DNA from: Streptomyces sp. NRRL S-31
GTDB lineage: Bacteria > Actinomycetota > Actinomycetes > Streptomycetales > Streptomycetaceae
NCBI RefSeq assembly: GCF_000718775.1
Contig: NZ_JOCB01000003.1
Location: 186,001-250,000 of the forward strand
DNA length: 64,000 nt
Direction: 5' to 3'
Of this stretch, positions 56,840 to 64,000 are shown one piece after another. The position numbers were made by a program, and so were the translations under genes. A model generated the notes under the pieces. It was given only the letters and a program-made list of their open reading frames with translations. It was not told where the DNA came from and made no database searches. Position 1 is the stretch's first letter. Each line of letters opens with the position of its first letter.

Positions 56840-58495
56840 GTGAGCACCGAGCCGGTGGCCGCGGAGACTCCGGGCACCCCGGAGTTCCGCGCCGTACGGG
56901 TGATCGTCATCGGCCTGATGCTGGGCCTGATGCTGTCCTCGCTCGACTTCGTCATCATCGCGGCGTCGATGCGCACGATCGCCGACCAGCTGCACGGCCA
57001 GACCCTCCAGGCGTGGGCGACCACCGCCTACATGGTCACCTCGACCATCGCGACACCGCTGTTCGGGAAGCTGTCCGACCTCTACGGCCGCAAGAAGCTC
57101 TACATGCTGGCGATCGGCATCTTCCTGGCCGGTTCGCTGCTGTGCGGTCTGGCCGGGTCGATGTACCAGCTCGCCGCCTTCCGCGCGGTGCAGGGCATCG
57201 GCGGCGGCGGGCTCACCGCGCTCGCCTTCGCCATCATGGGCGATGTGCTCACGCCGGAGCTGCGGGCCCGGTACCAGATCTGGTTCTCGGCCGTCTCCGC
57301 CGTCTCCGGTGTGCTCGGTCCGCCCATCGGCGGTCTGTTCGCCGGTGCCGACAGCCTGCTGGGCATCGACGGCTGGCGCTGGGCGTTCCTGATCAACCTG
57401 CCGATCGGCCTGATCGCCCTGCTCGTCGTCCAGGCCAGGTTCCGGATGCCCGGCAAACGGCGGGCCCACCGCATCGACTACGGCGGCGCGCTCTGGCTGG
57501 TGGTCTGCCTCGGTCCCTGGCTGGTCGTCTCCGAGCAGGGCCGGCACTGGGGCTGGGGCTCGCTGCCGACGCTGTCGCTGCTCGTGGTGGGGCTGGTCGG
57601 ACTGGTGCTGTTCCTCGTCACGGAGCGGCGCATGGCGGACGCCGCGGTGATCCCGCTGCGGCTGTTCCGCAACCGGATGTTCGCGGTGATCAACGGCGCC
57701 AACGTCATCGTCGGCATCGGGGTGTTCGGCTCGCTGATCTTCCTGCCGCTCTACCTCCAGCTGGTGAAGGGGCAGGGGCCGGGCGAGGCCGGAGCGATGC
57801 TGATCCTCCAGACGGCCGGTGTGCTCACCACCAGCCGCGGTCTGAGCAAGGTCATCAACCGCTCCGGGCGGTACCGGGCGTTCCTGCTGCTGGGCATGGG
57901 CGTGGTCGCCGGCACGCTGTTCGTCTTCGCCACGCTCGACGAGCACTCCTCGCTGTGGCTCGCCGGCGCGCTGATCTACCTGCTCGGCGCGGGCGTCGGG
58001 ATCTGCTTCCCGGTGACGCTGCTGGCCCTCCAGAACACCTCGGCCAAGGAGGACATGGGCGTCTCCAGTGCCGCGTTCTCCTTCTTCCGGGGGATCGGGG
58101 GCGCGGCCGGTACGGCGCTGTTCCTGTCGATGATGTTCTCGCTGGCCGGCAGCCGGATCGAGGCGGCGGTCGGCCGGGCCGGGCGGGACGCCGGGTTCCG
58201 GGCGGCGCTGGCCGACCCGGCGGTGGTCGCCGACCCGGCCAACCGGCCCATCCTGGACACGGTGCGGGGACAGGGCGGGATCAACCTGGACGACACCTCG
58301 TTCCTGCTCGGCGCCGACCCCCGGCTGGCCGCGCCGGTGGTGCGGGGCATCGGCGACGCGATGAGCACGGTGTTCCTGGCGGGCGGCTGCGTGATGCTGA
58401 TCGGCTTCCTCCTCGCCCTGCTGCTGCCCGGGCGGGCGCGGCAGTCGGCCACGAAGGAGGCCGAGGTCCCGAAGGCCCAGCCGGCCGCGTCCTGA
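56840..58495 (+). CDS. MFS drug efflux protein (DHA2-type)
   Basis: 551 residues starting at a GTG 3 bases after the FMN reductase stop. About fourteen helices; motif A as GKLSDLYGRKKLYM, motif C-like AVSGVLGPPIGGLFA, and a large extracellular loop near the C-terminus. The DHA2 family pumps out drugs using the proton gradient. Placement in the cluster indicates product export and self-resistance. Confidence 0.93.
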   Translation: MSTEPVAAETPGTPEFRAVRVIVIGLMLGLMLSSLDFVIIAASMRTIADQLHGQTLQAWATTAYMVTSTIATPLFGKLSDLYGRKKLYMLAIGIFLAGSLLCGLAGSMYQLAAFRAVQGIGGGGLTALAFAIMGDVLTPELRARYQIWFSAVSAVSGVLGPPIGGLFAGADSLLGIDGWRWAFLINLPIGLIALLVVQARFRMPGKRRAHRIDYGGALWLVVCLGPWLVVSEQGRHWGWGSLPTLSLLVVGLVGLVLFLVTERRMADAAVIPLRLFRNRMFAVINGANVIVGIGVFGSLIFLPLYLQLVKGQGPGEAGAMLILQTAGVLTTSRGLSKVINRSGRYRAFLLLGMGVVAGTLFVFATLDEHSSLWLAGALIYLLGAGVGICFPVTLLALQNTSAKEDMGVSSAAFSFFRGIGGAAGTALFLSMMFSLAGSRIEAAVGRAGRDAGFRAALADPAVVADPANRPILDTVRGQGGINLDDTSFLLGADPRLAAPVVRGIGDAMSTVFLAGGCVMLIGFLLALLLPGRARQSATKEAEVPKAQPAAS

Positions 58496-58513
58496 CGACA
58501 CGCGACACGCGCA

Positions 58514-58547
58514 CGGAGGGGCGGAGCCGCACGGCTCCGCCCCTCCG
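58514..58547 (+). terminator. Terminator after the MFS gene
   Basis: Perfect 16-bp arms CGGAGGGGCGGAGCCG / CGGCTCCGCCCCTCCG with loop CA. Confidence 0.85.
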
Positions 58548-58640
58548 CCCGTACCGGCCGGCCCCGGTCCGTGTCAGACCGCTCCGGTCCGCAATTGGCC
58601 GGTTCCGGTTCAGAGATGACCGACTACGGCTCCGTCGGTG

Positions 58641-59360
58641 TCAGGCCGTCGGGTCCGGGGCCGGTCTCGGGGTGACGCGGCGCAGTTCCAGGAAGGCGTC
58701 CTCCTCGACCAGGGCCGTGAAACCGTCCCAGAGGGCGCCGGCCCGCGCACCGGACGGCACCGAGGACAGGACCGGCCCGAAGACGCCGACCCGGCCGTCC
58801 ACCGAGACCACCGGTACCCCGACGACCTCCAGCTCGCGCCCGTCGCGCGGGATCGACTCGTGCGCGGCCCGCAGCTTCTCGTCCCACTTGGGGGAGGCCA
58901 TCGCCGCCTCCAGCCCGGCGGGCAGCCCGGCCTCCGCCAGCGCCTCGCCGACCACCGCGCGGGCCCGCTCCAGCAGTTCGGTCTGGACCGCGCGCTTCGC
59001 CGCGTGGTCCAGCCCCCGCACCCGCTCGTGCAGTCCCGCGTACAGCCCCCCGGCCGTGTGGAAGCGGCGCGCGATGGCCTCGTACAGGGGGCCCACCACC
59101 TCGTCCCCGTGTCCGGCCGCGGCGGCGGCCAGCACCCGCACGGGGCCCGGGGACAGCTCCCGGAACCGCTCGTGCGCGGCGTCGGGACCCGACTCCATCC
59201 GGAGGTAGCCCAGCCCGGTCGGACGGACCGTCAGCGACAGCGGGCGCACCTCGGCCACCTCCCGCAGCCACCGGTAGGTGATCCAGGTCCAGGCGCACAC
59301 CGGGTCGACCCACAAGGTCACCTCCCGTGCGCCGGCGCCGCCCTCAGCGCGCTCCGTCAT
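58641..59360 (-). CDS. DsbA-family protein, mycothiol-dependent nitroreductase-like
   Basis: 239 residues: LWVDPVCAWTWITYRWL has the CxWT motif of the DsbA/FrnE-like Rv2466c group (usually CPWT; here CAWT). VRPLSLTVRP, FHTAGGLYAGLHER and GVPVVSVDGRVGVFGPVL complete the thioredoxin-like fold with helical insert. The ATG at 59360 fits; the upstream frame has no homology. In that group a single Cys works with mycothiol to reduce substrates. Its link to the product is uncertain. Confidence 0.82.
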   Translation of the reverse strand: MTERAEGGAGAREVTLWVDPVCAWTWITYRWLREVAEVRPLSLTVRPTGLGYLRMESGPDAAHERFRELSPGPVRVLAAAAAGHGDEVVGPLYEAIARRFHTAGGLYAGLHERVRGLDHAAKRAVQTELLERARAVVGEALAEAGLPAGLEAAMASPKWDEKLRAAHESIPRDGRELEVVGVPVVSVDGRVGVFGPVLSSVPSGARAGALWDGFTALVEEDAFLELRRVTPRPAPDPTA

Positions 59361-59426
59361 GCGTGCCCTCCCGTAGGTCGTGCGGCCGTCCGATCGGCCG
59401 TCCCGCCAGCTCAGCACCGTACGCCC

Positions 59427-59459
59427 GGGCCCCGCTCGAACCGGATTCGAGCGGGGCCC
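59427..59459. terminator. Hairpin between rmlA and the DsbA-like gene
   Basis: Perfect 14-bp arms GGGCCCCGCTCGAA / TTCGAGCGGGGCCC, 5-base loop. It lies just after the rmlA stop (minus strand). The arms also contain TCGAACC-N4-TCGAGCG with 11-bp spacing, so it could double as an activator site for the downstream gene. Confidence 0.75.
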
Positions 59460-59487
59460 CACCCATCACAACGCGCCACCCGCGCGC

Positions 59488-60438
59488 TCAGACGACGGTC
59501 GGCGTCCGGGCCGGCCCGCCGTACCGCGGCCCCGCGAGGGACCCCGCCCGCTCACGCGGCCCGGCGTCCCGGAGGGAGTCGGCGATCTCCATGACGTACT
59601 GGCCGTACCCGGAGCTGCCCAGCCGCCGGCCGAGCCGGTGGCACTGCGCGGCGTCGATGAACCCCATGCGCAGCGCCACCTCCTCCAGACAGGCGATCCG
59701 CAGGCCCTGCCGGTGCTCCAGGGTCTGGATGTACTGCCCGGCGTCCAGCAGCGAGTCGTGCGTGCCGGTGTCCAGCCAGGTGAAGCCCCGCCCGAGGTCC
59801 ACCAGCCGGGCCTTGCCACGGGCCAGGTACTCCTTGTTGACGTCGGTGATCTCCAGCTCCCCGCGGGCCGAGGGGCGCAGCCCGCGCGCGATGGACACCA
59901 CGTCGTTGTCGTAGAAGTACAGCCCGGTGATGGCCCGGTTCGAGCGGGGCTCGGCGGGCTTCTCCTCGATCGACACCAGTCGGCCCGCCACGTCCGCCTC
60001 GCCGACCCCGAACCGGTGCGGGTCCCGGACGGGGTAGCCGAACAGCAGGGCGCCGTCGGTGTGCGGGGTGTGCTCCTGGAGGACCAGCGAGAACCCCGGC
60101 CCGTGGAAGATGTTGTCGCCCAGCACCAGGGCCACGCAGTCGTCGCCGACGTGGTCCGCGCCGATCAGGAACGCCTCCGCCAGACCGTTCGGCCGGGGCT
60201 GCTCGGCGTACGTCAGCCGGATGCCCAGCGCGTGCCCGTCGCCGAGGACCCTGCGGAACTGCGGCAGGTCACGGGGCGAGGAGATGATCAGGATGTCCCG
60301 GATGCCGGCCAGCATCAGCACGGACAGCGGGTAGTAGATCATCGGCTTGTCGTAGACGGGCAGCAGTTGCTTGGACACCCCGAGCGTCACGGGGTGCAGC
60401 CGGGTGCCGTTCCCCCCGGCCAGGATGATTCCCTTCAC
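59488..60438 (-). CDS. rmlA: Glucose-1-phosphate thymidylyltransferase
   Basis: 316 residues: [20 protein letters not shown] nucleotide-binding start, [49 protein letters not shown]. It makes dTDP-glucose, the starting point of deoxysugars. The C-terminal tail beyond ADSLRDAG is longer than usual and rich in Arg/Gly/Pro. The next enzyme, dTDP-glucose 4,6-dehydratase, is not in the window. Confidence 0.96.
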   Translation of the reverse strand: MKGIILAGGNGTRLHPVTLGVSKQLLPVYDKPMIYYPLSVLMLAGIRDILIISSPRDLPQFRRVLGDGHALGIRLTYAEQPRPNGLAEAFLIGADHVGDDCVALVLGDNIFHGPGFSLVLQEHTPHTDGALLFGYPVRDPHRFGVGEADVAGRLVSIEEKPAEPRSNRAITGLYFYDNDVVSIARGLRPSARGELEITDVNKEYLARGKARLVDLGRGFTWLDTGTHDSLLDAGQYIQTLEHRQGLRIACLEEVALRMGFIDAAQCHRLGRRLGSSGYGQYVMEIADSLRDAGPRERAGSLAGPRYGGPARTPTVV

Positions 60439-60489
60439 GTGCTCCTCACCTCATGTCGTCGTCGGTGCCCGAAGCGTGCGGTGCGCCGG

Positions 60490-60507
60490 TCGAACCCGGA
60501 TCGAGGG
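60490..60507. promoter_or_regulatory. SARP-like heptamer pair before rmlA / oxygenase
   Basis: TCGAACC-N4-TCGAGGG, heptamer starts 11 bp apart. On one strand it matches 15 of 17 bases of the site at 49933-49950 in reverse. It lies in the 187-base divergent gap of rmlA and the flavin oxygenase gene. Confidence 0.6.
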
Positions 60508-60625
60508 CCGCCGCCGGCCGCACACGGTCGAGCCGCCCTCCATCGGGTCTGGATCGCCCCCGGCGACCGTGACGGCGTCGTCCGCCGCGGGCCCCGCGCC
60601 CCGGGATACGAGGAAGGGGTCCACG

Positions 60626-61744
60626 ATGCCGAGCCGGCCGATCTCCGCAACGGATCTTCAGGCGGCGGCGCGGGAGGCCGCCGCGGTGGTCGCCCGCCAC
60701 GCCGACCGCGCCGACCGCGAACGCGCGCTGCCCGCCGAGGCGGCCGAGGCCGTCGTAGGGGCCGGGTTCGCCCGGCACTTCGTCCCCGAGCGCTGGGGCG
60801 GCACGGCGGGCGGCGCCACCGCGCTGCTGCACGCCGTCGCCGCCGTCGCCGAGGGCTGCACCTCGGCCGCCTGGTGCGGCGCGGTGCTCGCGGGCGCCGC
60901 CCGGATGGGCGCCTACCTGCCCGAGGAGGGGCAGGGCGAGCTGTGGGCGAAGGGCGCCGACACCGTCGTGGTGGGCGCGCTCGTGCCCCGCGGCAGCGCC
61001 ACCCCGGTGCCCGGCGGCTGGCGGGTGACCGGCAGCTGGCCCTACACCAGCGCCGTCGGCTTCTCCGACTGGGCGCTGGCCTGCGCGCTGGTGCCCGCGG
61101 GCGGGGAGCGCGTGCCGTGGTTCCTCGCCCTGCCGCGCGAGGACTACCGGGTGTCGGACACCTGGCACCCGGTCGGCATGCGCGGCACCGGCAGCAACAC
61201 CCTCGTCGCCGACGACGTGTTCGTCCCCGCCCACCGCGGCTTCGCCCGGGACGACATGCTGGGCGGCCGCAGCGTCGGCTCCGCCGCCCGCTGCCACACC
61301 GCGCCGCTGCGCCTGCTCAGCGGCCTGCTCTTCGGCGCGCCCGCGCTCGGCGCCGCCCGCGCCGCGCTCCGCGCGTGGAGCGGCCACGCGGGCGGCGGCG
61401 ACCCGGCGCGGGCCGCGGTGCTGGCCCGCGCCACCATCGCCACCGACGCCGCCGCGCTGCTGATGGAACGCGCCGCCCGGGTCGCCGACGCGCCCGCCGC
61501 CTCCCCGCTCGAACTGGTCCGCAACCCCGCGGACTGCGCCTACGCCGTCGAGCAGCTGGTGGAGGTCGTCGAGCGGCTGCTGCGCACCGCCGGCAGCGCC
61601 GCCCAGCAGGCCGGGCAGCCGCTCCAGCGGATCTGGCGCGACCTCCACGGGCTGGCCGGCCATGTGGCGCTCCGGTTCGACCCGGTCGGCACCGGCTACG
61701 GCACCCGGCTGCTGGCCGAGGCCGCGCCGCCGGACCACGCCTGA
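60626..61744 (+). CDS. Flavin-dependent oxygenase of acyl-CoA dehydrogenase fold
   Basis: 372 residues from the ATG at 60626 behind AGGAAGGGG. It has the acyl-CoA dehydrogenase fold: LPAEAAEAVVGAGFARHFVP, CTSAAWCGAVLAG, WRVTGSWPYTSAVGFSDWA, DTWHPVGMRGTGSNTLVADD, and the helical C-domain. Absence of an acyl-CoA substrate partner, and similarity to the HsaA/ActVA-ORF5 group D monooxygenases, suggest a reduced-flavin-dependent hydroxylase. The flavin reductase at 42839 is its natural partner. Expected to hydroxylate an aromatic ring. Confidence 0.87.
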   Translation: MPSRPISATDLQAAAREAAAVVARHADRADRERALPAEAAEAVVGAGFARHFVPERWGGTAGGATALLHAVAAVAEGCTSAAWCGAVLAGAARMGAYLPEEGQGELWAKGADTVVVGALVPRGSATPVPGGWRVTGSWPYTSAVGFSDWALACALVPAGGERVPWFLALPREDYRVSDTWHPVGMRGTGSNTLVADDVFVPAHRGFARDDMLGGRSVGSAARCHTAPLRLLSGLLFGAPALGAARAALRAWSGHAGGGDPARAAVLARATIATDAAALLMERAARVADAPAASPLELVRNPADCAYAVEQLVEVVERLLRTAGSAAQQAGQPLQRIWRDLHGLAGHVALRFDPVGTGYGTRLLAEAAPPDHA

Positions 61745-61821
61745 CCCCCGGCCGCCCGCACCCCCTCCCGTCCGTATCCACCCCCGCCGGGTGACCGGCA
61801 CCCCTCTCGAAAGGCAGTCCC

Positions 61822-62289
61822 ATGAGCGACACGTCGCTGTCCCCGGCGACCGCGGAGCCCTTCGTCTCCGCCGAGCTGTACGCGCAGGTCCAGCAGTTCT
61901 ACGCCCGGCAGATGGGCCTCATCGACGACGCCCGGCCCGTGGAGTGGGCCGGCACCTTCACCGAGGACGCCGTCTTCCAGGAGGCGAGCCGGCTGGACGC
62001 CCCCCTCCGCGGCCGGGCCGCGATCGGCGAGTCCGCCTCGGCCCGCCAGCTCCGGCTGGACGCCGACAAGATCGACTTCCGGCACTGGCTGGCGATGCTC
62101 GACGTCCGCCCGCAGCCGGACGGCACCCTGCGCACCCGCGCCTACGCCCTGGCCATGCGCACCCCCCGGGGCGGCGCGCTGGACATCTTCGCCAGCGTCG
62201 TCTGCCGCGACCACCTGGTGCCCGTCGAGGGCGGCGGCTGGCAGGTCCGGGAACGCCTGCTGAGCCACGACGGATCCGACCGCGACTGA
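61822..62289 (+). CDS. SnoaL-like / NTF2-fold protein
   Basis: 155 residues, one cone-shaped NTF2 domain: ELYAQVQQFYARQMGLIDD, VEWAGTFTEDAVFQEASR, LRGRAAIGESASARQL, and the closing GGWQVRERLL. It resembles ActVI-ORFA, which stabilises the pyran ring-forming steps in actinorhodin synthesis, and polyketide cyclase-like proteins. It is followed 12 bases on by the LLM flavoprotein. Confidence 0.82.
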   Translation: MSDTSLSPATAEPFVSAELYAQVQQFYARQMGLIDDARPVEWAGTFTEDAVFQEASRLDAPLRGRAAIGESASARQLRLDADKIDFRHWLAMLDVRPQPDGTLRTRAYALAMRTPRGGALDIFASVVCRDHLVPVEGGGWQVRERLLSHDGSDRD

Positions 62290-62300
62290 GGAGACCTCCC

Positions 62301-63371
62301 ATGAAGTTCGGCATCGTCTTCTTCCCGACCGTCGGCCCCGCCGACAAGTCCGGGACGCAGTACTTCGACGAGGCGCTGTGCCTGGTCGACCTGGCGGAGG
62401 AACTCGGCTTCGCCCACGTCAAGATCGTCGAGCACTACTTCTTCCCGTACGGCGGCTACAGCCCCGACCCGGTGACGTTCCTGGCCGCGGCGGCCGGACG
62501 CACCCGGCGGGTCCGGCTCGGCACCAGCGCGACCATCCCCGCCTTCCAGCACCCGGTCAAGCTCGCCGGCAAGCTGGCCATGCTCGACAACATCTCCGGC
62601 GGCCGGGTCGACGCGGCCTTCGGACGGGCCTTCCTGCCCGACGAGTTCGCCGCCTTCGGCATCCCCATCGACGAGTCCAAGGACCGGTTCGTCGAGTCCG
62701 TCACCGCGATCAAGCGGCTGTGGTCGGAGGAGGACGTGGTCTTCGAGGGCCGCTACCACCGCTTCGGCCCGGTCACCCTGCTGCCCCGCCCGGCGCAGCA
62801 GCCGCACCCGCCGGTCTTCGTCACCACCGCGCGCAGCGCCGAGTCCTGCGCGGAGGCCGGACGGGCCGGCCACAACCTCCAGACCGTGCCGAACGTGATG
62901 GCCACCGAGGAGCTCCAGGACCGGCTGCGCACCTACCGCGCCGAGTGGGCCGCGGCCGGCCACACCCCGGGCGCCGAGCAGATCCACCTCACCTACCCGT
63001 GCGTGGTCGCCGAGGACGGCGAGGAGGCCCGCCGCAAGGGCCGTTACGACGACGACCGCAACACCACCGCGATCCGGGCGGCCGTGGCGTCCTGGGCCAC
63101 CACCCGCTCCACGGCCTACCCGGGCTACGAGAACCTGGTGAAGGCCACCCAGACCTCGCACTTCGAGTCCAAGCTCGACGGGAACAAGCTGCTCATCGGC
63201 TCCCCGGAGCAGGTGCGCGGGCAACTGGAGCAGATCTCCTCCTGGTTCGGCGACGACCTCACCCTCAGCCTGGGTGTGCACTCCGGCCACCTGTCCTTCG
63301 AGGACGCGGCCACCACCATGCGGCTGATGGCCGAACAGGTCATCCCCAAGCTCAAGGGGGGCCTCGCGTGA
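62301..63371 (+). CDS. LLM-class flavin-dependent oxidoreductase
   Basis: 356 residues, luciferase-like TIM barrel: MKFGIVFFPTVGPADKSGTQ, AEELGFAHVKIVEHYFFPYGG, VRLGTSATIPAFQHPVKLAG, ISGGRVDAAFGRAFLPDEFAAF. These use FMNH2 or F420 for monooxygenation or reduction. Its role may be oxidation of the polyketide or an oxidative ring change. Its stop overlaps the next start by GTGA, so the two are coupled. Confidence 0.9.
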   Translation: MKFGIVFFPTVGPADKSGTQYFDEALCLVDLAEELGFAHVKIVEHYFFPYGGYSPDPVTFLAAAAGRTRRVRLGTSATIPAFQHPVKLAGKLAMLDNISGGRVDAAFGRAFLPDEFAAFGIPIDESKDRFVESVTAIKRLWSEEDVVFEGRYHRFGPVTLLPRPAQQPHPPVFVTTARSAESCAEAGRAGHNLQTVPNVMATEELQDRLRTYRAEWAAAGHTPGAEQIHLTYPCVVAEDGEEARRKGRYDDDRNTTAIRAAVASWATTRSTAYPGYENLVKATQTSHFESKLDGNKLLIGSPEQVRGQLEQISSWFGDDLTLSLGVHSGHLSFEDAATTMRLMAEQVIPKLKGGLA

Positions 63372-64000
63372 CCGCCGCGCCCGGCACCGCTCCGCGCACC
63401 GTCACCGTGATCGGCGCCGGCACCATCGGCCTCGGCTGGATCGCCCTGTTCCTCGGCCATGGGCTGCGGGTGCGGGTCAACAGCCGCCGGGCCGACGCGC
63501 CGCGGATCGTCGCGGAGGCGCTCGACCTGTTCGCGCCCTTCCTGCCCGAGGGGAGTGCCGACCCGGCCGGCTTCGGCGTGCGGCTGGAGTTCGAACCGGA
63601 CCTGGAGCGGGCGGTCGCCGACGCGGACGTCGTGGTCGAGAACGCGCCGGAGAACCTGGAGCTCAAGCAGGAGCTGTTCGAGCGGATCGGCAAGGCGGCG
63701 CCGGCGTCGGCGCTGCTGCTCTCCTCCACCTCGACGCTCGACCCCGACGACATGGGCGCGCGGATGGCCGACTCCTCCCGTCTGGTGGTCGGCCACCCCT
63801 TCAACCCGCCGCACGTGGTGCCGCTGGTGGAGGTGGTCGCGGGCGAGCGCACCGCGCCGGACGCGGTGCGCGAGGCCGTGGAGTTCCTGGAGTCGGTCGG
63901 CCGGGTGCCCGTGGTGCTGCGCAGGCCGGTCCTGGCGTTCGCCGCCAACCGGCTCCAGTCCGCGCTGCTGCGCGAGGCCGTGCACCTGGTGCGCGAGGGC
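63368..64000 (+). CDS. 3-hydroxyacyl-CoA dehydrogenase-like reductase (cut by window end)
   Basis: The frame opens at the GTG at 63368 and runs off the window; at least 211 residues. The Rossmann motif is VTVIGAGTIGLGWIALFLG, followed by DADVVVENAPENLELKQELF, SSTSTLDPDDM and the conserved GHPFNPPHVVPLVEVV. It is similar to ActVI-ORF1, which reduces a ketone stereospecifically in pyranonaphthoquinone synthesis. With the SnoaL-like gene nearby this is the best hint to the product class. The C-terminal half cannot be seen. Confidence 0.9.
   Translation, partial: MTAAPGTAPRTVTVIGAGTIGLGWIALFLGHGLRVRVNSRRADAPRIVAEALDLFAPFLPEGSADPAGFGVRLEFEPDLERAVADADVVVENAPENLELKQELFERIGKAAPASALLLSSTSTLDPDDMGARMADSSRLVVGHPFNPPHVVPLVEVVAGERTAPDAVREAVEFLESVGRVPVVLRRPVLAFAANRLQSALLREAVHLVREG

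Noticed and set aside
55526..58501. A 991-residue minus-strand open frame
   Set aside because: It runs antisense to the FMN reductase and MFS genes and through the GGGCCTYCC tract; the product is low-complexity and has no domain.

Overview
The window is high-GC actinomycete DNA and fits a Streptomyces chromosome. The indicators are its codon use, GTG/TTG starts, coupled ATGA/GTGA junctions, gamma-butyrolactone signalling genes, a type II polyketide synthase pair, and aconitase next to an HTH-MurA gene, which I recall as neighbours in other Streptomyces.

Region 1 (1-1616): the end of a PepSY membrane protein and a coupled DUF5134-type membrane protein. Region 2 (1.8-15.7 kb): two giant secreted proteins transcribed divergently. 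One is a 2053-residue DNRLRE / degenerate SGNH / double LamG protein. The other is a 2372-residue Rhs polymorphic toxin with a Hint domain and an RNase A-like tip, followed by its CdiI-like immunity gene. Region 3 (15.7-21.2 kb): a decayed mobile-element zone. It holds an integrase and excisionase, a RepSA-type replication pseudogene with an internal stop, a hicBA toxin-antitoxin module, an orphan Rhs toxin tip with its presumed immunity gene, a second integrase wreck and an AbiEii-like wreck. Near-identical 24/25-bp direct repeats flank the int-xis-rep-hicBA part.

Region 4 (21.2-34.9 kb): mostly chromosome. It contains HTH-fused MurA, aconitase behind a probable iron box and a perfect palindrome, a NACHT-HEAT-nucleoside phosphorylase protein (the strongest candidate for an undescribed immune or conflict protein), a double ABM-domain protein, a GYD protein, a putative lipoprotein and a SpoIIE-type phosphatase. 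Region 5 (34.9-40.2 kb): a gamma-butyrolactone-type circuit with a TetR pseudo-receptor-like protein, a ScbR/ArpA-like receptor, an OmpR-family response regulator, an AfsA/ScbA homologue and an epimerase-like protein. Three near-identical palindromes of the type ACnGAC-N2-GTCTG lie upstream of the receptor, response regulator and afsA genes.

Region 6 (40.3-64 kb, running off the end): an aromatic polyketide gene cluster. It has KS-alpha and KS-beta, a flavin reductase and a matching flavin-dependent oxygenase, an ABM monooxygenase, an MBL hydrolase, two SDRs, a quinone-type oxidoreductase behind a SoxR-like promoter, an FMN reductase, an exporter, a SnoaL-like protein, an LLM flavoprotein and a 3-hydroxyacyl-CoA dehydrogenase-like reductase. 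Sugar or decoration genes are RmlA, a DegT/StrS aminotransferase, a glycosyltransferase, a GT-like protein, a methyltransferase and an acyltransferase. The content suggests a glycosylated, redox-active quinone, perhaps of the pyranonaphthoquinone type; this is inference. No acyl carrier protein, aromatase or cyclase was found in the window. Paired TCGA-containing heptamers 11 bp apart, like SARP activator boxes, occur in the divergent intergenic regions, but no SARP gene is present here.
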